A stretch of 64,000 bases of DNA from Microbispora catharanthi (GCF_006334915.2 NZ_VDMA02000011.1:212005-276004); one strand, 5' to 3'. Positions 28,586 through 37,323 are shown, counted from the stretch's first letter. The notes: a model not told the origin generated them from the sequence alone. Numbers and translations are program-made.

Positions 28586-29026
28586 ATGAGCGATGCCGTC
28601 TCGGAGGCGGCGGCGCAGGCGGCCGGCGACGCCTGGGTGGCGGTCAGCCGGCTCGTCCGCAGGCTGAGAGAGCTGGACGCGGAGGGAGACCTCAGCTCCG
28701 GCCAGGTCTCCGTGCTGGTGCGGCTGGCCAAGCACGGCCCGGCGTCGGCCAGTGAGCTGGCCGCGGCCGAGCGGGTCAGGCCGCAGTCCATGGCGGCGAT
28801 CGTCCAGGCACTGGAACGGGCCGGGCTGGTGGAACGCCACCGCGATCCCGAGGACGGCCGGCGTCAGCTCGTCACGCTGACCGAGCTGGGGCGCGAGCGC
28901 CGCCTCGACGACCGGAGGGCGCGCGAGGCGTGGCTGGCACGGGCGCTGCAGGACCACTGCACCGAAGCACAGCTGCGCACGATCATCGAGGCGATGGCGC
29001 TGCTGGACGCCGTGGCCCAGTCATGA
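28586..29026 (+). CDS. MarR family transcriptional regulator
   Basis: 146 aa winged-helix repressor type. Visible: LSSGQVSVLVRLAKHGPASA, recognition helix AAERVRPQSMAAIVQALERA and wing GLVERHRDPEDGRRQLVTLT. GGGAGGAG ribosome-binding site. It lies 13 nt upstream of an MFS transporter gene, the classical efflux-repressor arrangement. Inverted repeats upstream may be its own operator. Confidence 0.88.
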   Translation: MSDAVSEAAAQAAGDAWVAVSRLVRRLRELDAEGDLSSGQVSVLVRLAKHGPASASELAAAERVRPQSMAAIVQALERAGLVERHRDPEDGRRQLVTLTELGRERRLDDRRAREAWLARALQDHCTEAQLRTIIEAMALLDAVAQS

Positions 29027-29039
29027 TCAAGGAGCGGGC

Positions 29040-30440
29040 GTGACCCGGGTTCCGGCCGCCTCCCGGGCCGGGCGCCGATCGGACGCCGGCGGCTTCGACC
29101 GCCGGCTGATCGCCCCGATGATCCTGGGCTCGATCCTGAACCCGATCAACTCCTCGATGCTGGCGGTGGCGCTCGTCCCCATCGGCCGCTGGTTCCACGC
29201 CTCGCCCGCGCACACCGCGTGGCTGGTGACGGGGCTGTACCTGGCCACCGCGGTCGGGCAGCCGGTCATCGGACGGCTGGTGGACACCTTCGGCCCACGG
29301 CCGCTGTACCTGACCGGCACGGCGCTGGTCGGCGTCGCCGGGCTGCTGGGCGTGTCGGCGCCCAGCCTGGGCGTCCTGATCGTGTCCCGGGTCCTGCTCG
29401 GGATCGGCACCTCCGCCGCCTACCCCGCCTCGATGTTCCTGCTGCGGGCCGAGGCCGACCGCACCGGCATGCGAAGTCCCAGCGGAATCCTGGCGGCGCT
29501 GTCGATCTCCAACCAGGTCATCGCGGTCGTCGGGCCGACCCTGGGCGGTCTGCTCATCGGAGCGGGCGGCTGGCATCTCATCTTCGCCGTCAACGTGCCG
29601 CTCTCGGCCGCCTGCCTCGTCCTCGGCGCGCGGCGACTGCCCCGCCGCGTCACGACCTCCTCCGCGGCCGCCCGGCCTGGCGGGGGACTGGACGTGATCG
29701 GCATGGCGCTGTTCGCCGGCACGCTCACGGCGTTCATGACGTTCCTGATGAACCCGGCGTGGGGGCTCTGGTGGCTGCTGATGATCGTCGCGATCACCGG
29801 GACCTGCTTCGCCGTAAGGGAACTGCGGGTGGCGCAGCCGTTCCTCGACCTGCGGGTGCTGGGCGGCAACCTGCCGTTGCTGGCCACGTACGGCAGGCAG
29901 TGGCTGGCCTACACGACCTCCTACGCCTTCATGTACGGGTTCCCCCAGTGGCTGCAGGACGGCCGGTCGCTCACTCCCTCGGCCGCCGGGCTGCTGCTCC
30001 TGCCCATGTCGGCGATGGCCATCGCCGTGACCGCCCTCACCGGCCGCCGCGCCGAGGTGCGCGGCAAGCTCGTCGCGGGCGCCGCGGCGCAGATCGCCGG
30101 CTGCGCCGCGCTGCTGACGGCCGGCTCCGGCAGCCCGATGTGGCTGCTGGCGCTGATCGGCGCGTTCGTCGGCGTCGCGCAGGGCCTCAACGGGCTGGCC
30201 AACCAGAACGCGCTGTACGCCCAGGCCGATCCGGCCCGCATGGGCTCCTCGGCCGGGCTGCTGCGCACATTCGGATATCTCGGCGCGCTGAGCGCCTCGG
30301 CCGCCGACGCGGCGTTCTACCGGCACGGCGCCACCACGCTCGGGCTGCACCACCTGAGCCTGCTCCTGCTGGGCGTCTCGGTCCTGTTGCTGCTCGGCAT
30401 CCTCGCCGACCGGTCGCTCCGCCGCGTCGGCCGCACCTGA
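29040..30440 (+). CDS. MFS transporter, DHA2/EmrB-QacA-like drug efflux permease
   Basis: 466 aa, about 14 hydrophobic segments. Motif A-like region GRLVDTFGPRPLYLTG in loop 2-3, PINSSMLAVALVPIGRWFHA in helix 1, and motif C-like IGTSAAYPASMFLL. Proton-driven export of small molecules is expected; substrates are unknown. The GTG start is preceded by AAGGAG. Likely co-transcribed with the upstream MarR gene and the downstream isochorismatase-like gene, so induced when the MarR ligand is present. Confidence 0.86.
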   Translation: MTRVPAASRAGRRSDAGGFDRRLIAPMILGSILNPINSSMLAVALVPIGRWFHASPAHTAWLVTGLYLATAVGQPVIGRLVDTFGPRPLYLTGTALVGVAGLLGVSAPSLGVLIVSRVLLGIGTSAAYPASMFLLRAEADRTGMRSPSGILAALSISNQVIAVVGPTLGGLLIGAGGWHLIFAVNVPLSAACLVLGARRLPRRVTTSSAAARPGGGLDVIGMALFAGTLTAFMTFLMNPAWGLWWLLMIVAITGTCFAVRELRVAQPFLDLRVLGGNLPLLATYGRQWLAYTTSYAFMYGFPQWLQDGRSLTPSAAGLLLLPMSAMAIAVTALTGRRAEVRGKLVAGAAAQIAGCAALLTAGSGSPMWLLALIGAFVGVAQGLNGLANQNALYAQADPARMGSSAGLLRTFGYLGALSASAADAAFYRHGATTLGLHHLSLLLLGVSVLLLLGILADRSLRRVGRT

Positions 30441-30476
30441 CCACCCTCTGTCCGCACGTTGAAAAGGGAGATTTCC

Positions 30477-31061
30477 ATGCCCGTGACCACGCTCGATCCC
30501 ACAACCGCGCTCGTCGTCGTCGACCTGCAGAAGGGTGTGCTGGCCGTCCCCGGCAGCCCGAACTCCGCCGCGGACGTGCTCGCCCGGACGGTCCGGCTGG
30601 CCGAGGCCTTCCGCGCGCGCGACCTGCCGGTCGTCCTCGTCCGCGTCACCGCCGCGGCCGACGGCTCCGACGCCGTCCCGGGACGCGCCGACCTGTCACG
30701 CCCCGGGCGCGCCCGGCCCGACGGCTGGGACGAGATCGCCGACGACCTGGCCGGACATCCGGGAGACATCGTCGTCACCAAGCGCAACTGGTCGGCGTTC
30801 TACGGCACCGACCTCGACCTGCACCTGCGCCGCCGCCGCGTCACCCAGATCGTGCTGACCGGGGTGGCCACGAGCATCGGCGTCGAGTCCACCGCCCGCG
30901 CCGCCCACGAGCACGGCTACCACGTCACCCTGGCGACCGACGCCATGACCGACCTCGACCCCGAGGCCCACCGCCACAGCGTCGAGAAGATCTTCCCGCG
31001 CCTCGGCGAAACCGGCACCACCGCCGAGATCCTCAACCTGCTCGCCGCGGCCGTGTCCTGA
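30477..31061 (+). CDS. Isochorismatase-family hydrolase lacking the catalytic cysteine
   Basis: 194 aa. The fold is recognisable: TALVVVDLQKGVL (catalytic Asp), VVTKRNWSAFYGTDLDLHLR (catalytic Lys), and VLTGVATSIGVESTARAAHE. The position usually occupied by the nucleophilic Cys (ATNICVEST) is Gly here, as in true isochorismatases such as EntB/PhzD, so a nicotinamidase-like mechanism is unlikely. AAAAGGGAG ribosome-binding site before ATG 30477. It is the third gene of the MarR-MFS unit. Substrate could be isochorismate or another vinyl ether/ester. Confidence 0.82.
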   Translation: MPVTTLDPTTALVVVDLQKGVLAVPGSPNSAADVLARTVRLAEAFRARDLPVVLVRVTAAADGSDAVPGRADLSRPGRARPDGWDEIADDLAGHPGDIVVTKRNWSAFYGTDLDLHLRRRRVTQIVLTGVATSIGVESTARAAHEHGYHVTLATDAMTDLDPEAHRHSVEKIFPRLGETGTTAEILNLLAAAVS

Positions 31062-31136
31062 GGCGCGTGGAGCCCCGCCGGCTTGACACAATGGCTGCGG
31101 AACCGTCCGACAGGGATCCAAAGGCGAGGGGATGGC

Positions 31137-31949
31137 ATGAGCCCGCTGATCACTCCTGAGGAGCTCGCCGCGATCGGCGACGCCGCGATCCTCGACGTCC
31201 GCTGGCGGCTGGGCGGACCGCCCGGCGTCGAGGCGTACCGCGAGGGCCACATCCCCGGCGCGGTCTTCTGCGACCTCAACGCCGATCTCGCCGCCCCCGC
31301 CGGGCCCGCCGGACGGCATCCGCTGCCCGCGCCGGAGGCGTTCCAGGAGGCGATGCGCCGCCTCGGGGTGTCCGAGGGCCGGCCGGTGGTCGTCTACGAC
31401 GAGGCCGACTCGACGGCGGCGGCCAGGGCCTGGTGGGCGCTGCGCTACTTCGGCCACGGCGACGCGCGCGTGCTCGACGGCGGGCTGCGGGCCTGGACCC
31501 GGGCCGGGCTCCCGGTGACCAAGGACGAGAGTCCCGTCCCGCCGGGCGACTTCACCGCGCGGCCGGGCGGGATGCCGGTGCTCGACGCCGATCAGGCCGC
31601 CGCGCTGGCGTTCGACGGCGTGCTGCTCGACGCCAGGGCGGCCGAGCGCTACCGGGGTGAGGTGGAGCCGATCGACCCGGTCGCCGGGCACATCCCGGGT
31701 GCGGTCAGCGCCCCGACCACCGGGAACGTCGAGCCCGGCGGGCGATTCCACAACAGGGAGTTCCTCCGCGAGCGCTTCAACAGCCTCGGGGCGGTCGAGG
31801 GCGTGCCCGTCGGCGCGTACTGCGGGTCGGGGGTCACGGCCGCCCACGAGGTGCTCGCACTGGAGATCGCCGGGCTGCCGGCCGCCCTGTACGTCGGCTC
31901 GTGGTCCAACTGGGTCGCCGACCCCGGCAGGCCGGTCGCGACCGGCTGA
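31137..31949 (+). CDS. Sulfurtransferase with tandem rhodanese domains
   Basis: 270 aa thiosulfate/3-mercaptopyruvate sulfurtransferase type. The first, inactive rhodanese domain contains AILDVRWRLGGPPGVEAYRE and HIPGAVFCDLNADLA; the second ends with the active-site loop YCGSGVTA holding the persulfide-forming Cys. GSGVTA is the mercaptopyruvate-sulfurtransferase-like variant. GAGGGGATGG site before ATG 31137. Apparently monocistronic. Confidence 0.9.
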   Translation: MSPLITPEELAAIGDAAILDVRWRLGGPPGVEAYREGHIPGAVFCDLNADLAAPAGPAGRHPLPAPEAFQEAMRRLGVSEGRPVVVYDEADSTAAARAWWALRYFGHGDARVLDGGLRAWTRAGLPVTKDESPVPPGDFTARPGGMPVLDADQAAALAFDGVLLDARAAERYRGEVEPIDPVAGHIPGAVSAPTTGNVEPGGRFHNREFLRERFNSLGAVEGVPVGAYCGSGVTAAHEVLALEIAGLPAALYVGSWSNWVADPGRPVATG

Positions 31950-32030
31950 CGGGGTGCGTGGCGGCGCGACCGTGGGCACCTCCTGACCGGGATGCGGAGC
32001 GCGGCAGGCATCGCCGTCGGTGAGGGTGCG

Positions 32031-34592
32031 TCAGCGGGCGACGAGGGGCTCGTCGCCGGCGCCGAAGCAGACGAAGCCCGGCACCGCCGTCTTCTCGGAC
32101 GCCTGGGCCAGCGCCTCGGCGGGGGAGCGGCCCTCGGCCAGCAGCGTGTGGAAGAGCGTCATGAGCGTCGGCGCCTCGTCGTCGCGCACCGGCACCACGC
32201 CGGCCACCACGCACGCGGCGTCCCCGTTGCGGGCGGCGCTGTCGAGGAAGGCCCCGGCGAGGCCCAGCGCCGCGCCGTCCACCGGGGCGTGGGCCATCCC
32301 GGCGTCGCAGGCCGACAGCACGACGAGACGGGGGATCCGCCGCGCGGTCAGCAGGTCGTACGCCATGAGCGGCCCGTCGTCCAGCGTGATCTGCGACAGC
32401 ATGGGCCCGCGCGGACTGAACATCCCATGGGCCGCGACGTGGAGCACGTCGGCCCGCTCCAGTGCGCGGAGCGCCTCCGCCCTGGTGGCGCCGACGCGCC
32501 GCGCCCGCGCGTGCGCGGTGGCGACCATGTCGGCCTCGGCCGCGGCGTGGTCGAGCCCCGGTCCCGCGAGCGACAGCACCAGAGGGATGCCGGCCGGGCC
32601 CGGGCGCGGGGCGAGCCACGCGGCGGCGTCGGCCGCCACCGACACCGGCCGGCCGCGCAGCGAGGGAAGCAGCGGCCAGGGCAGCGTGCACAGTGCTCCG
32701 GTGGGCACGACCGTCACCGGCCCGCCGGGCCGGCTCCCCGCTGACGTGAGGATGCCGGGACCGGACAGGAGAGCGCGGTCGAGCGCGGACAGCTCACGGG
32801 CCGTCCCCTCGTCCACCACCCCGGGAAGATCGCCCGCGTCACGCGGGGCATCGCGCAGGGTGTCGAGCAGAGCGCGGCGGCGCAGGCCATACCGGATCCG
32901 CACGGTCGCCTCCACCGCCGCCTGATAGGAGCCGAGAGCCCGCAGCGCGCATCCCTCTGACCCGGCTGTGACGGCGAACAGGTCGTCGCCGCGCCGCACG
33001 AGCTCCACGAGGAGCCCGGATCCGGCGGGCAGGACACCGTGGAGCACCGACATGGGAGCCGCGGCGCCGCGCACGACCGCCCGCCATCGCTCGGCCCATT
33101 CGAGCACCGTCCGCGCGTCCCCCGTCCGCCGGGCCCGGTCGAGGGCGATCTCCAGGCCGAACGCGGCGAGATCCTCGGCCGGCCGCGCCGCGTGCACCCG
33201 AAGTTCCGCGTCCCGCGCCTCGTCGCGGTCGCGTGGACCGGCGTCGCCGCCCGGGGCGTGCACGGCCTCGATACCCCGTGCCGTGGCCGCCAGGGCCCGA
33301 TCGAGGTCTCCGTCCAACCGGTGCCGCATCGCCACCGCGTGCCAGCGTACGAGCGGGCGGGTGGCGGTGGCGGCGACGCGATCGAGCTGCGGGCGGGCGG
33401 TCGTGATCGCGCCCAGCCGTACGGCCGCCGCCGCGGCGGTGAGCCGCAGCGCCGCCGAGGCTCCGGGCCAGCCGCACGCCGCGAGGTCGTCGGCGCAGGC
33501 GACGAGGTCGGCGACCAGGCCCTCGGCCCCCGCCGTGTTCCGCCTGGCGCCGGCCTGGGCCTCCGCCGCCGCGTCCCGTGCGTGCGCGGCCGGCGGGGCG
33601 GGGGTCTCCGCGAGGCGGGCGCGCAGGACGACCTCCCTGGCCAGGGGCAGCCAGGCCGTCCTGCCCTGCGCGTCCAGCTCCGCGAGCGCCGTGCGCGCCG
33701 TCGTCTCGGCCAGCGGGGCGTCCCCGGCGAGGAGCGCGGCCTGGGCGAGCAGCAGCCGCGCGCCGGGGAGCGCCGCCTGCGCGCCGGCCGCCACCAGTTC
33801 GGGGACGGCCTGTTCGAGCAGCGTGCGCGCCTCACCGGGCAGTCGCGCGGCCACCAGCGCCTCGGCGAAGTCCGTGCGCATCACGGCGAGCCGTTCGGGG
33901 AAGCCGAACAGCGTGGCCTCGGCCGCGCGGTATCGCGCGAAGGCGGCGGCGACGTCGCCGCGCCGGGCGGCCACGAACGGCAGGTTGCCCTCCGCCAGCA
34001 TGGCGACGTGGTCCAGGCCTGCGGACCTCGCGACCCGGGCGCACTCGGCCAGGTCGGCCTCGGCCTCGCCGTACTGATCGAGGTAGGTGTGGGCGAGGCC
34101 GCGGTTCAGCAGCCCGCCCGCCCGGAAGCGGGGATCGTCGTCCAGCAGGCCGATCGCCCGGTCGCAGTGCCGTACGGCCTCCTCGTGCCGTCCCAGCAGG
34201 ATCAGGGCGACCGACCGCTGCACGCCGAGCCTCGCGAGGTCCGATCCCGCGAGATCCCGCTCGGCGAGGTCGGCGAGGCGCAGCCCGCCCTCGGGGTCGC
34301 CGAGCTGGGCCCTGACCGTGACGAGCGACATCCTGGCCTGCGCCACCCGGCGCGGGAACCCCCGCCCCGCCGCGATCGCCTCCTCAAGCCGCTCTCCGGC
34401 GAGTTCGAGGTCGCCCAGCTCGCGAGCCGCCAGCGCCGCCGCGCGCAGCGCCACCGACGCCGCCTCGCCGTACGCGCCGGCGGCCAGGTCCAGTACGGCT
34501 CTCGCCTCCGTGAGGGCCAGCCGAGGGTCGGTCGCGGAGAGCCGCACGGCGGCCTCGGCCCTGTCGAGCAGCAGGTCCCCGGGAGAAGTCAT
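32031..34592 (-). CDS. TPR-CHAT domain caspase-like protease
   Basis: 853 aa. The N-terminal two thirds are Ala/Leu/Arg-rich tetratricopeptide-like helices (e.g. AVRHCDRAIGLLDDDPRFRA, LNRGLAHTYLDQYGEAEADL). The C-terminal CHAT domain (clan CD, caspase/separase fold) carries the predicted catalytic dyad H722 (DVLHVAAHGMF) and C762 (LVVLSACDAGMAHA), followed by SAARNGDAACVVAGVVPVRDD. No signal peptide or membrane segment. The ATG overlaps the stop of the small upstream gene (ATGA), so translation is coupled. It is the last gene of a unit with a subtilase, a sigma factor and a beta-rich protein. CHAT proteases elsewhere act in conflict-triggered proteolysis; the role here is inference. Confidence 0.88.
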   Translation of the reverse strand: MTSPGDLLLDRAEAAVRLSATDPRLALTEARAVLDLAAGAYGEAASVALRAAALAARELGDLELAGERLEEAIAAGRGFPRRVAQARMSLVTVRAQLGDPEGGLRLADLAERDLAGSDLARLGVQRSVALILLGRHEEAVRHCDRAIGLLDDDPRFRAGGLLNRGLAHTYLDQYGEAEADLAECARVARSAGLDHVAMLAEGNLPFVAARRGDVAAAFARYRAAEATLFGFPERLAVMRTDFAEALVAARLPGEARTLLEQAVPELVAAGAQAALPGARLLLAQAALLAGDAPLAETTARTALAELDAQGRTAWLPLAREVVLRARLAETPAPPAAHARDAAAEAQAGARRNTAGAEGLVADLVACADDLAACGWPGASAALRLTAAAAAVRLGAITTARPQLDRVAATATRPLVRWHAVAMRHRLDGDLDRALAATARGIEAVHAPGGDAGPRDRDEARDAELRVHAARPAEDLAAFGLEIALDRARRTGDARTVLEWAERWRAVVRGAAAPMSVLHGVLPAGSGLLVELVRRGDDLFAVTAGSEGCALRALGSYQAAVEATVRIRYGLRRRALLDTLRDAPRDAGDLPGVVDEGTARELSALDRALLSGPGILTSAGSRPGGPVTVVPTGALCTLPWPLLPSLRGRPVSVAADAAAWLAPRPGPAGIPLVLSLAGPGLDHAAAEADMVATAHARARRVGATRAEALRALERADVLHVAAHGMFSPRGPMLSQITLDDGPLMAYDLLTARRIPRLVVLSACDAGMAHAPVDGAALGLAGAFLDSAARNGDAACVVAGVVPVRDDEAPTLMTLFHTLLAEGRSPAEALAQASEKTAVPGFVCFGAGDEPLVAR

Positions 34593-35047
34593 GGGTGCAC
34601 GTGGATCCAGCGGGTGAAGACGGGAGGGTGGCCGGGCCGGTGGCAGACGACGCTGACCCACCCGGGCGGCAGGCCGGCCACCGCGAAGTGGCCGCTGCCG
34701 GAGGGCGCGCGGACCTTGGCGATGTGCGGTGTCCGCACCTCGATCCTGGCGTCCGGTCCGGGGGCGGGGGACACCTGACCCGCCACCTCCAGGCGCCCGC
34801 CGGTGACGGCCGTCTCGACGTCGATGACCAGGTCGTTCGCGCTGAAGCGTCGGACGCCGGCCTGCGCCGTCCCGGCCTCGGGAGAGGAGCGGGCTCCCGG
34901 CGGCACGGGGAGGTCGACCGGCCCGGCGGGCACGCCTCCGGGCACCCGCAGGCCGAAGACCGCCCGGGCGGCGGCCGACACGCCTTCCGGCACCGGATCG
35001 GCGCCCGCTCCCATGCGCAGGGCCGCCAGCAGGTATTCCTCTCTCAA
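34589..35047 (-). CDS. Small beta-rich linker protein of the CHAT operon, unknown function
   Basis: 152 aa. A TTG start at 35047 is supported by GGAGG 7 nt upstream and by a TTGA overlap with the sigma-factor stop; the stop itself overlaps the CHAT start by ATGA. After a helical N-terminus (REEYLLAALRMG) come beta strands such as NDLVIDVETAVTGGRLEVAG, ARIEVRTPHIAKVRAPSGSG and HFAVAGLPPGWVSVVCHRPG, resembling a carboxypeptidase-regulatory/transthyretin-like sandwich. No membrane segment. It may be an adaptor or inhibitor between the sigma factor and the protease (inference). Confidence 0.72.
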   Translation of the reverse strand: MREEYLLAALRMGAGADPVPEGVSAAARAVFGLRVPGGVPAGPVDLPVPPGARSSPEAGTAQAGVRRFSANDLVIDVETAVTGGRLEVAGQVSPAPGPDARIEVRTPHIAKVRAPSGSGHFAVAGLPPGWVSVVCHRPGHPPVFTRWIHVHP

Positions 35048-35568
35048 CGGGTTTCCTCCTCCACGAGAGCGCGCAGGCGGGCCATGCAGCGGGCCCGGGT
35101 GGGGCCGATGCTGCCCACCGGCAGGTTGAGACGGACCGCTATCTGGGCGTACCGCGCCTCGGGGTGGAGCACGTAGAGGCGGATGAGCGACCGGCACGGC
35201 TCACCGAGCAGGTCGAGCCTGCGCCACACCTGCCTGCCGAATTCGGCGTCCACCACCGCGGCCGTCGGGTCGGGCAGCGCCGTGTCCGGCACGTCCAGGT
35301 CGGAGACCACCTCCCCGCGTGCCCTGCGGCTGAGCCGGGCCGCCTCGTGGCGGGTCGTGGTGACGAGCCACGCGCCGATCCGTTCGGGGTCGCGGATCGC
35401 GCCCGCGTTCTCCACGAGCCGGAGCCATGCGCCCTGCACGGCGTCGGCCGCGTCGGCGGCGCTCAGCCCGAACGCCCGGGCGACCGCCCACATCCTGCCG
35501 TCGAATCGGGCGACCAGGTCCTCCCAGGCGGCCTGGTCGATGATGGCGATGGAGTTGTCTGTCGACAT
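35044..35568 (-). CDS. ECF-type RNA polymerase sigma factor
   Basis: 174 aa with sigma regions 2 and 4 only. Region 2: DLVARFDGRMWAVARAFGLS, AADAADAVQGAWLRLVENAG and IGAWLVTTTRHEAARLSRR. Region 4: RRLDLLGEPCRSLIRLYVLH and YAQIAVRLNLPVGSIGPTRA. No anti-sigma factor with a recognisable zinc or membrane domain is adjacent; the small beta-rich protein occupies that place. It lies 45 nt after the subtilase stop and overlaps the next gene, so it probably belongs to the same mRNA and may drive its own operon. Confidence 0.9.
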   Translation of the reverse strand: MSTDNSIAIIDQAAWEDLVARFDGRMWAVARAFGLSAADAADAVQGAWLRLVENAGAIRDPERIGAWLVTTTRHEAARLSRRARGEVVSDLDVPDTALPDPTAAVVDAEFGRQVWRRLDLLGEPCRSLIRLYVLHPEARYAQIAVRLNLPVGSIGPTRARCMARLRALVEEETR

Positions 35569-35613
35569 CTGTCACTCTGCGCGATCGGGGAGAAGCTTAT
35601 GGTGACAGGAACC

Positions 35614-36633
35614 CTATCGATCTCCGCTCGTCACGACCACCCCGAGATCCGCGATCCGCCGGCCGCCGTCGAGCAGGTGCCGTACGGCCCGGTCCGGCGG
35701 GGCCTCCCGGCACAGGCGGGCGAGTACGCCGGTGACGACGGCGGCGGCGAACGAGGTGCCGCTCCAGGTGGCGTAGCCGTGGAAGTCGCCGAAATCGAGG
35801 AAGCTGCTGGCCAGGCCGACGCCCGGGGCCCAGACGTCCACCCAGGGGCCGTAGGCGGAGAAACCGGCCCTGGCGTCGCCGTCGAGCGCGCCGACCGCGA
35901 CCACACCGGGGAGGGCCGCGGGCCAGAAGGGACGCGACGACGCGGTGTTGCCCGCGCACGCGACGACGGCGGGGAAGCCCGCGAGCGCTTCGGCCAGCCC
36001 GAGGGGCGGCGCGTCGTCGAAGGTGTGCCCGCCGAAGGAGAGGTTCACCACGTCGGCCCGGCCGCCGCGCAGCGCGGCGAGCGCGCGCAGCAGCGCCGCC
36101 TCGTCGCTCACGCCGTCGCTGTCGAGAAAGCGCAGGACGCGCAGCCGGACCCCGGGCGCGTGCCGCAGGATCAGCCCGGCCACGAACGTGCCGTGCCCCG
36201 CCTGGCGATCGCGCGCGCCGTCGCCGTCCGCGTCGGGCGTCTCGGCGATGTCGTCGCTGTACCACCGCGCCAGCCAGGGGTGCGGCGCCAGGCCGGTGTC
36301 GAGGACCGCCACGGTGACCTCGCCCGGCTCACCCGGCTCGTACGGCGGCGCCGCCGCGGGCAGGGGCGGTCCACCGGGCCCGCCGAAGAACAATGGCTGG
36401 CCGGACAGGACGTGGTTGGGGGAAGCGGCGTGCCCGCGGTCGCGGAGCGTGGCCGTCAGGTCGATCACGTCGGTGCCCGGCGGCAGCCGTACGCGATGGA
36501 CGCGGCCGGCACCCGGAAGGGACTCGGAGGCCAGGGCCCACCGGGCGACGGCGGCGGGGGAGGAGGTCAGGAGTTCGTCCGGCCGGATGAGAACGGGCCG
36601 TCCCGGGAGGGGTTCGACGAGCCGGCTGCGCAT
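35614..36633 (-). CDS. Cytoplasmic subtilisin-like (S8) serine peptidase
   Basis: 339 aa with a complete catalytic set: D112 (VAVLDTG), H147 (GHGTFVAG), oxyanion N229 (CAGNT) and S294 (SGTSFAAA). A roughly 100-aa N-terminal propeptide-like region contains YEPGEPGE just before the catalytic domain. No signal peptide or transmembrane segment, which is unusual because most actinobacterial subtilases are exported. GGAAAGG site before the ATG. It is the first gene of the unit leading to the sigma factor and CHAT protease, so a cytoplasmic proteolytic cascade is plausible (inference). Confidence 0.88.
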   Translation of the reverse strand: MRSRLVEPLPGRPVLIRPDELLTSSPAAVARWALASESLPGAGRVHRVRLPPGTDVIDLTATLRDRGHAASPNHVLSGQPLFFGGPGGPPLPAAAPPYEPGEPGEVTVAVLDTGLAPHPWLARWYSDDIAETPDADGDGARDRQAGHGTFVAGLILRHAPGVRLRVLRFLDSDGVSDEAALLRALAALRGGRADVVNLSFGGHTFDDAPPLGLAEALAGFPAVVACAGNTASSRPFWPAALPGVVAVGALDGDARAGFSAYGPWVDVWAPGVGLASSFLDFGDFHGYATWSGTSFAAAVVTGVLARLCREAPPDRAVRHLLDGGRRIADLGVVVTSGDR

Positions 36634-36825
36634 CGGGGAGCCTTTCCGTGATGGTTACGGAACGCGTCCTTCCCGATTCAGTTGGTCGCCAAGCGCCAAT
36701 CGGTATGACCCCCCTCTGGTGCCAGGCTGCGACGGACGGTAGTCTCTCCTACAGTCATCCAACCGTGATCATTCCAAGTGTGAGGCCGTTGGGGAAGGCG
36801 CACCTCATGCGAATTGGGAGGTCCG

Positions 36826-37323
36826 GTGGCTGCTGCTCGTGGCGTCCTGTACGTCCACTCGGCTCAGCCTGCGCTGTGCCCGCACATCGAGTGGGCCGTC
36901 GCAGGCGTTCTTGGCGTTCCCGTCGACCTGACGTGGACCGCCCAGCCCGCCGCGCCCGGGACCCTGCGGGCCCAGGCCGAGTGGGAGGGGCGTCCCGGCA
37001 CGGCGGCGGCGATCACGTCCTCACTCATGGGCTGGCAGCGCATCCGCTTCGAGATAACCGAGGACGCCTCGCCGGGCGTGGACGGCTCCCGGCACGCCTA
37101 CACACCGACGCTGGGCGCCTTCACGGCGGTCGTCGGCGCGAACGGGGACATCCTGATCCCCGAGGACCGGCTACGCAACGTGATGCTGATGGCCGCCCAG
37201 GGCCGGGTCGTCCTCGAGGAGGAGCTCGACCGCCTGCTCGGCAAGCAGTGGGACGAGGAGCTGGAGTCGTTCCGGTACGCGGGCGAGGGCGCGCCGGTGC
37301 GCTGGCTGCACGCGGCCGTCTGA
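36826..37323 (+). CDS. DUF3145 family protein
   Basis: 165 aa. Begins with the family signature RGVLYVHSAQPALCPHIEWA. Also GWQRIRFEITEDASPGVDGS and EDRLRNVMLMA. Conserved in Actinobacteria near the fabDHPF cluster; function unknown. The GTG at 36826 has GGGAGG upstream and excludes the four extra residues from 36814. Divergent from the subtilase operon. Confidence 0.82.
   Translation: MAAARGVLYVHSAQPALCPHIEWAVAGVLGVPVDLTWTAQPAAPGTLRAQAEWEGRPGTAAAITSSLMGWQRIRFEITEDASPGVDGSRHAYTPTLGAFTAVVGANGDILIPEDRLRNVMLMAAQGRVVLEEELDRLLGKQWDEELESFRYAGEGAPVRWLHAAV

Noticed and set aside
28983..30353. Minus-strand long frame opposite the MFS gene
   Set aside because: Low-complexity antisense shadow; the MFS protein has clear membrane motifs.
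34595..35176. Plus-strand frame opposite the small beta-rich protein
   Set aside because: No ribosome site or motif; the minus-strand gene is fixed by overlaps with both neighbours.
32031..36633. Known type of toxin-antitoxin or restriction system
   Set aside because: No nuclease, methyltransferase, ATPase or antitoxin-like gene; the contents are proteases and a sigma factor.
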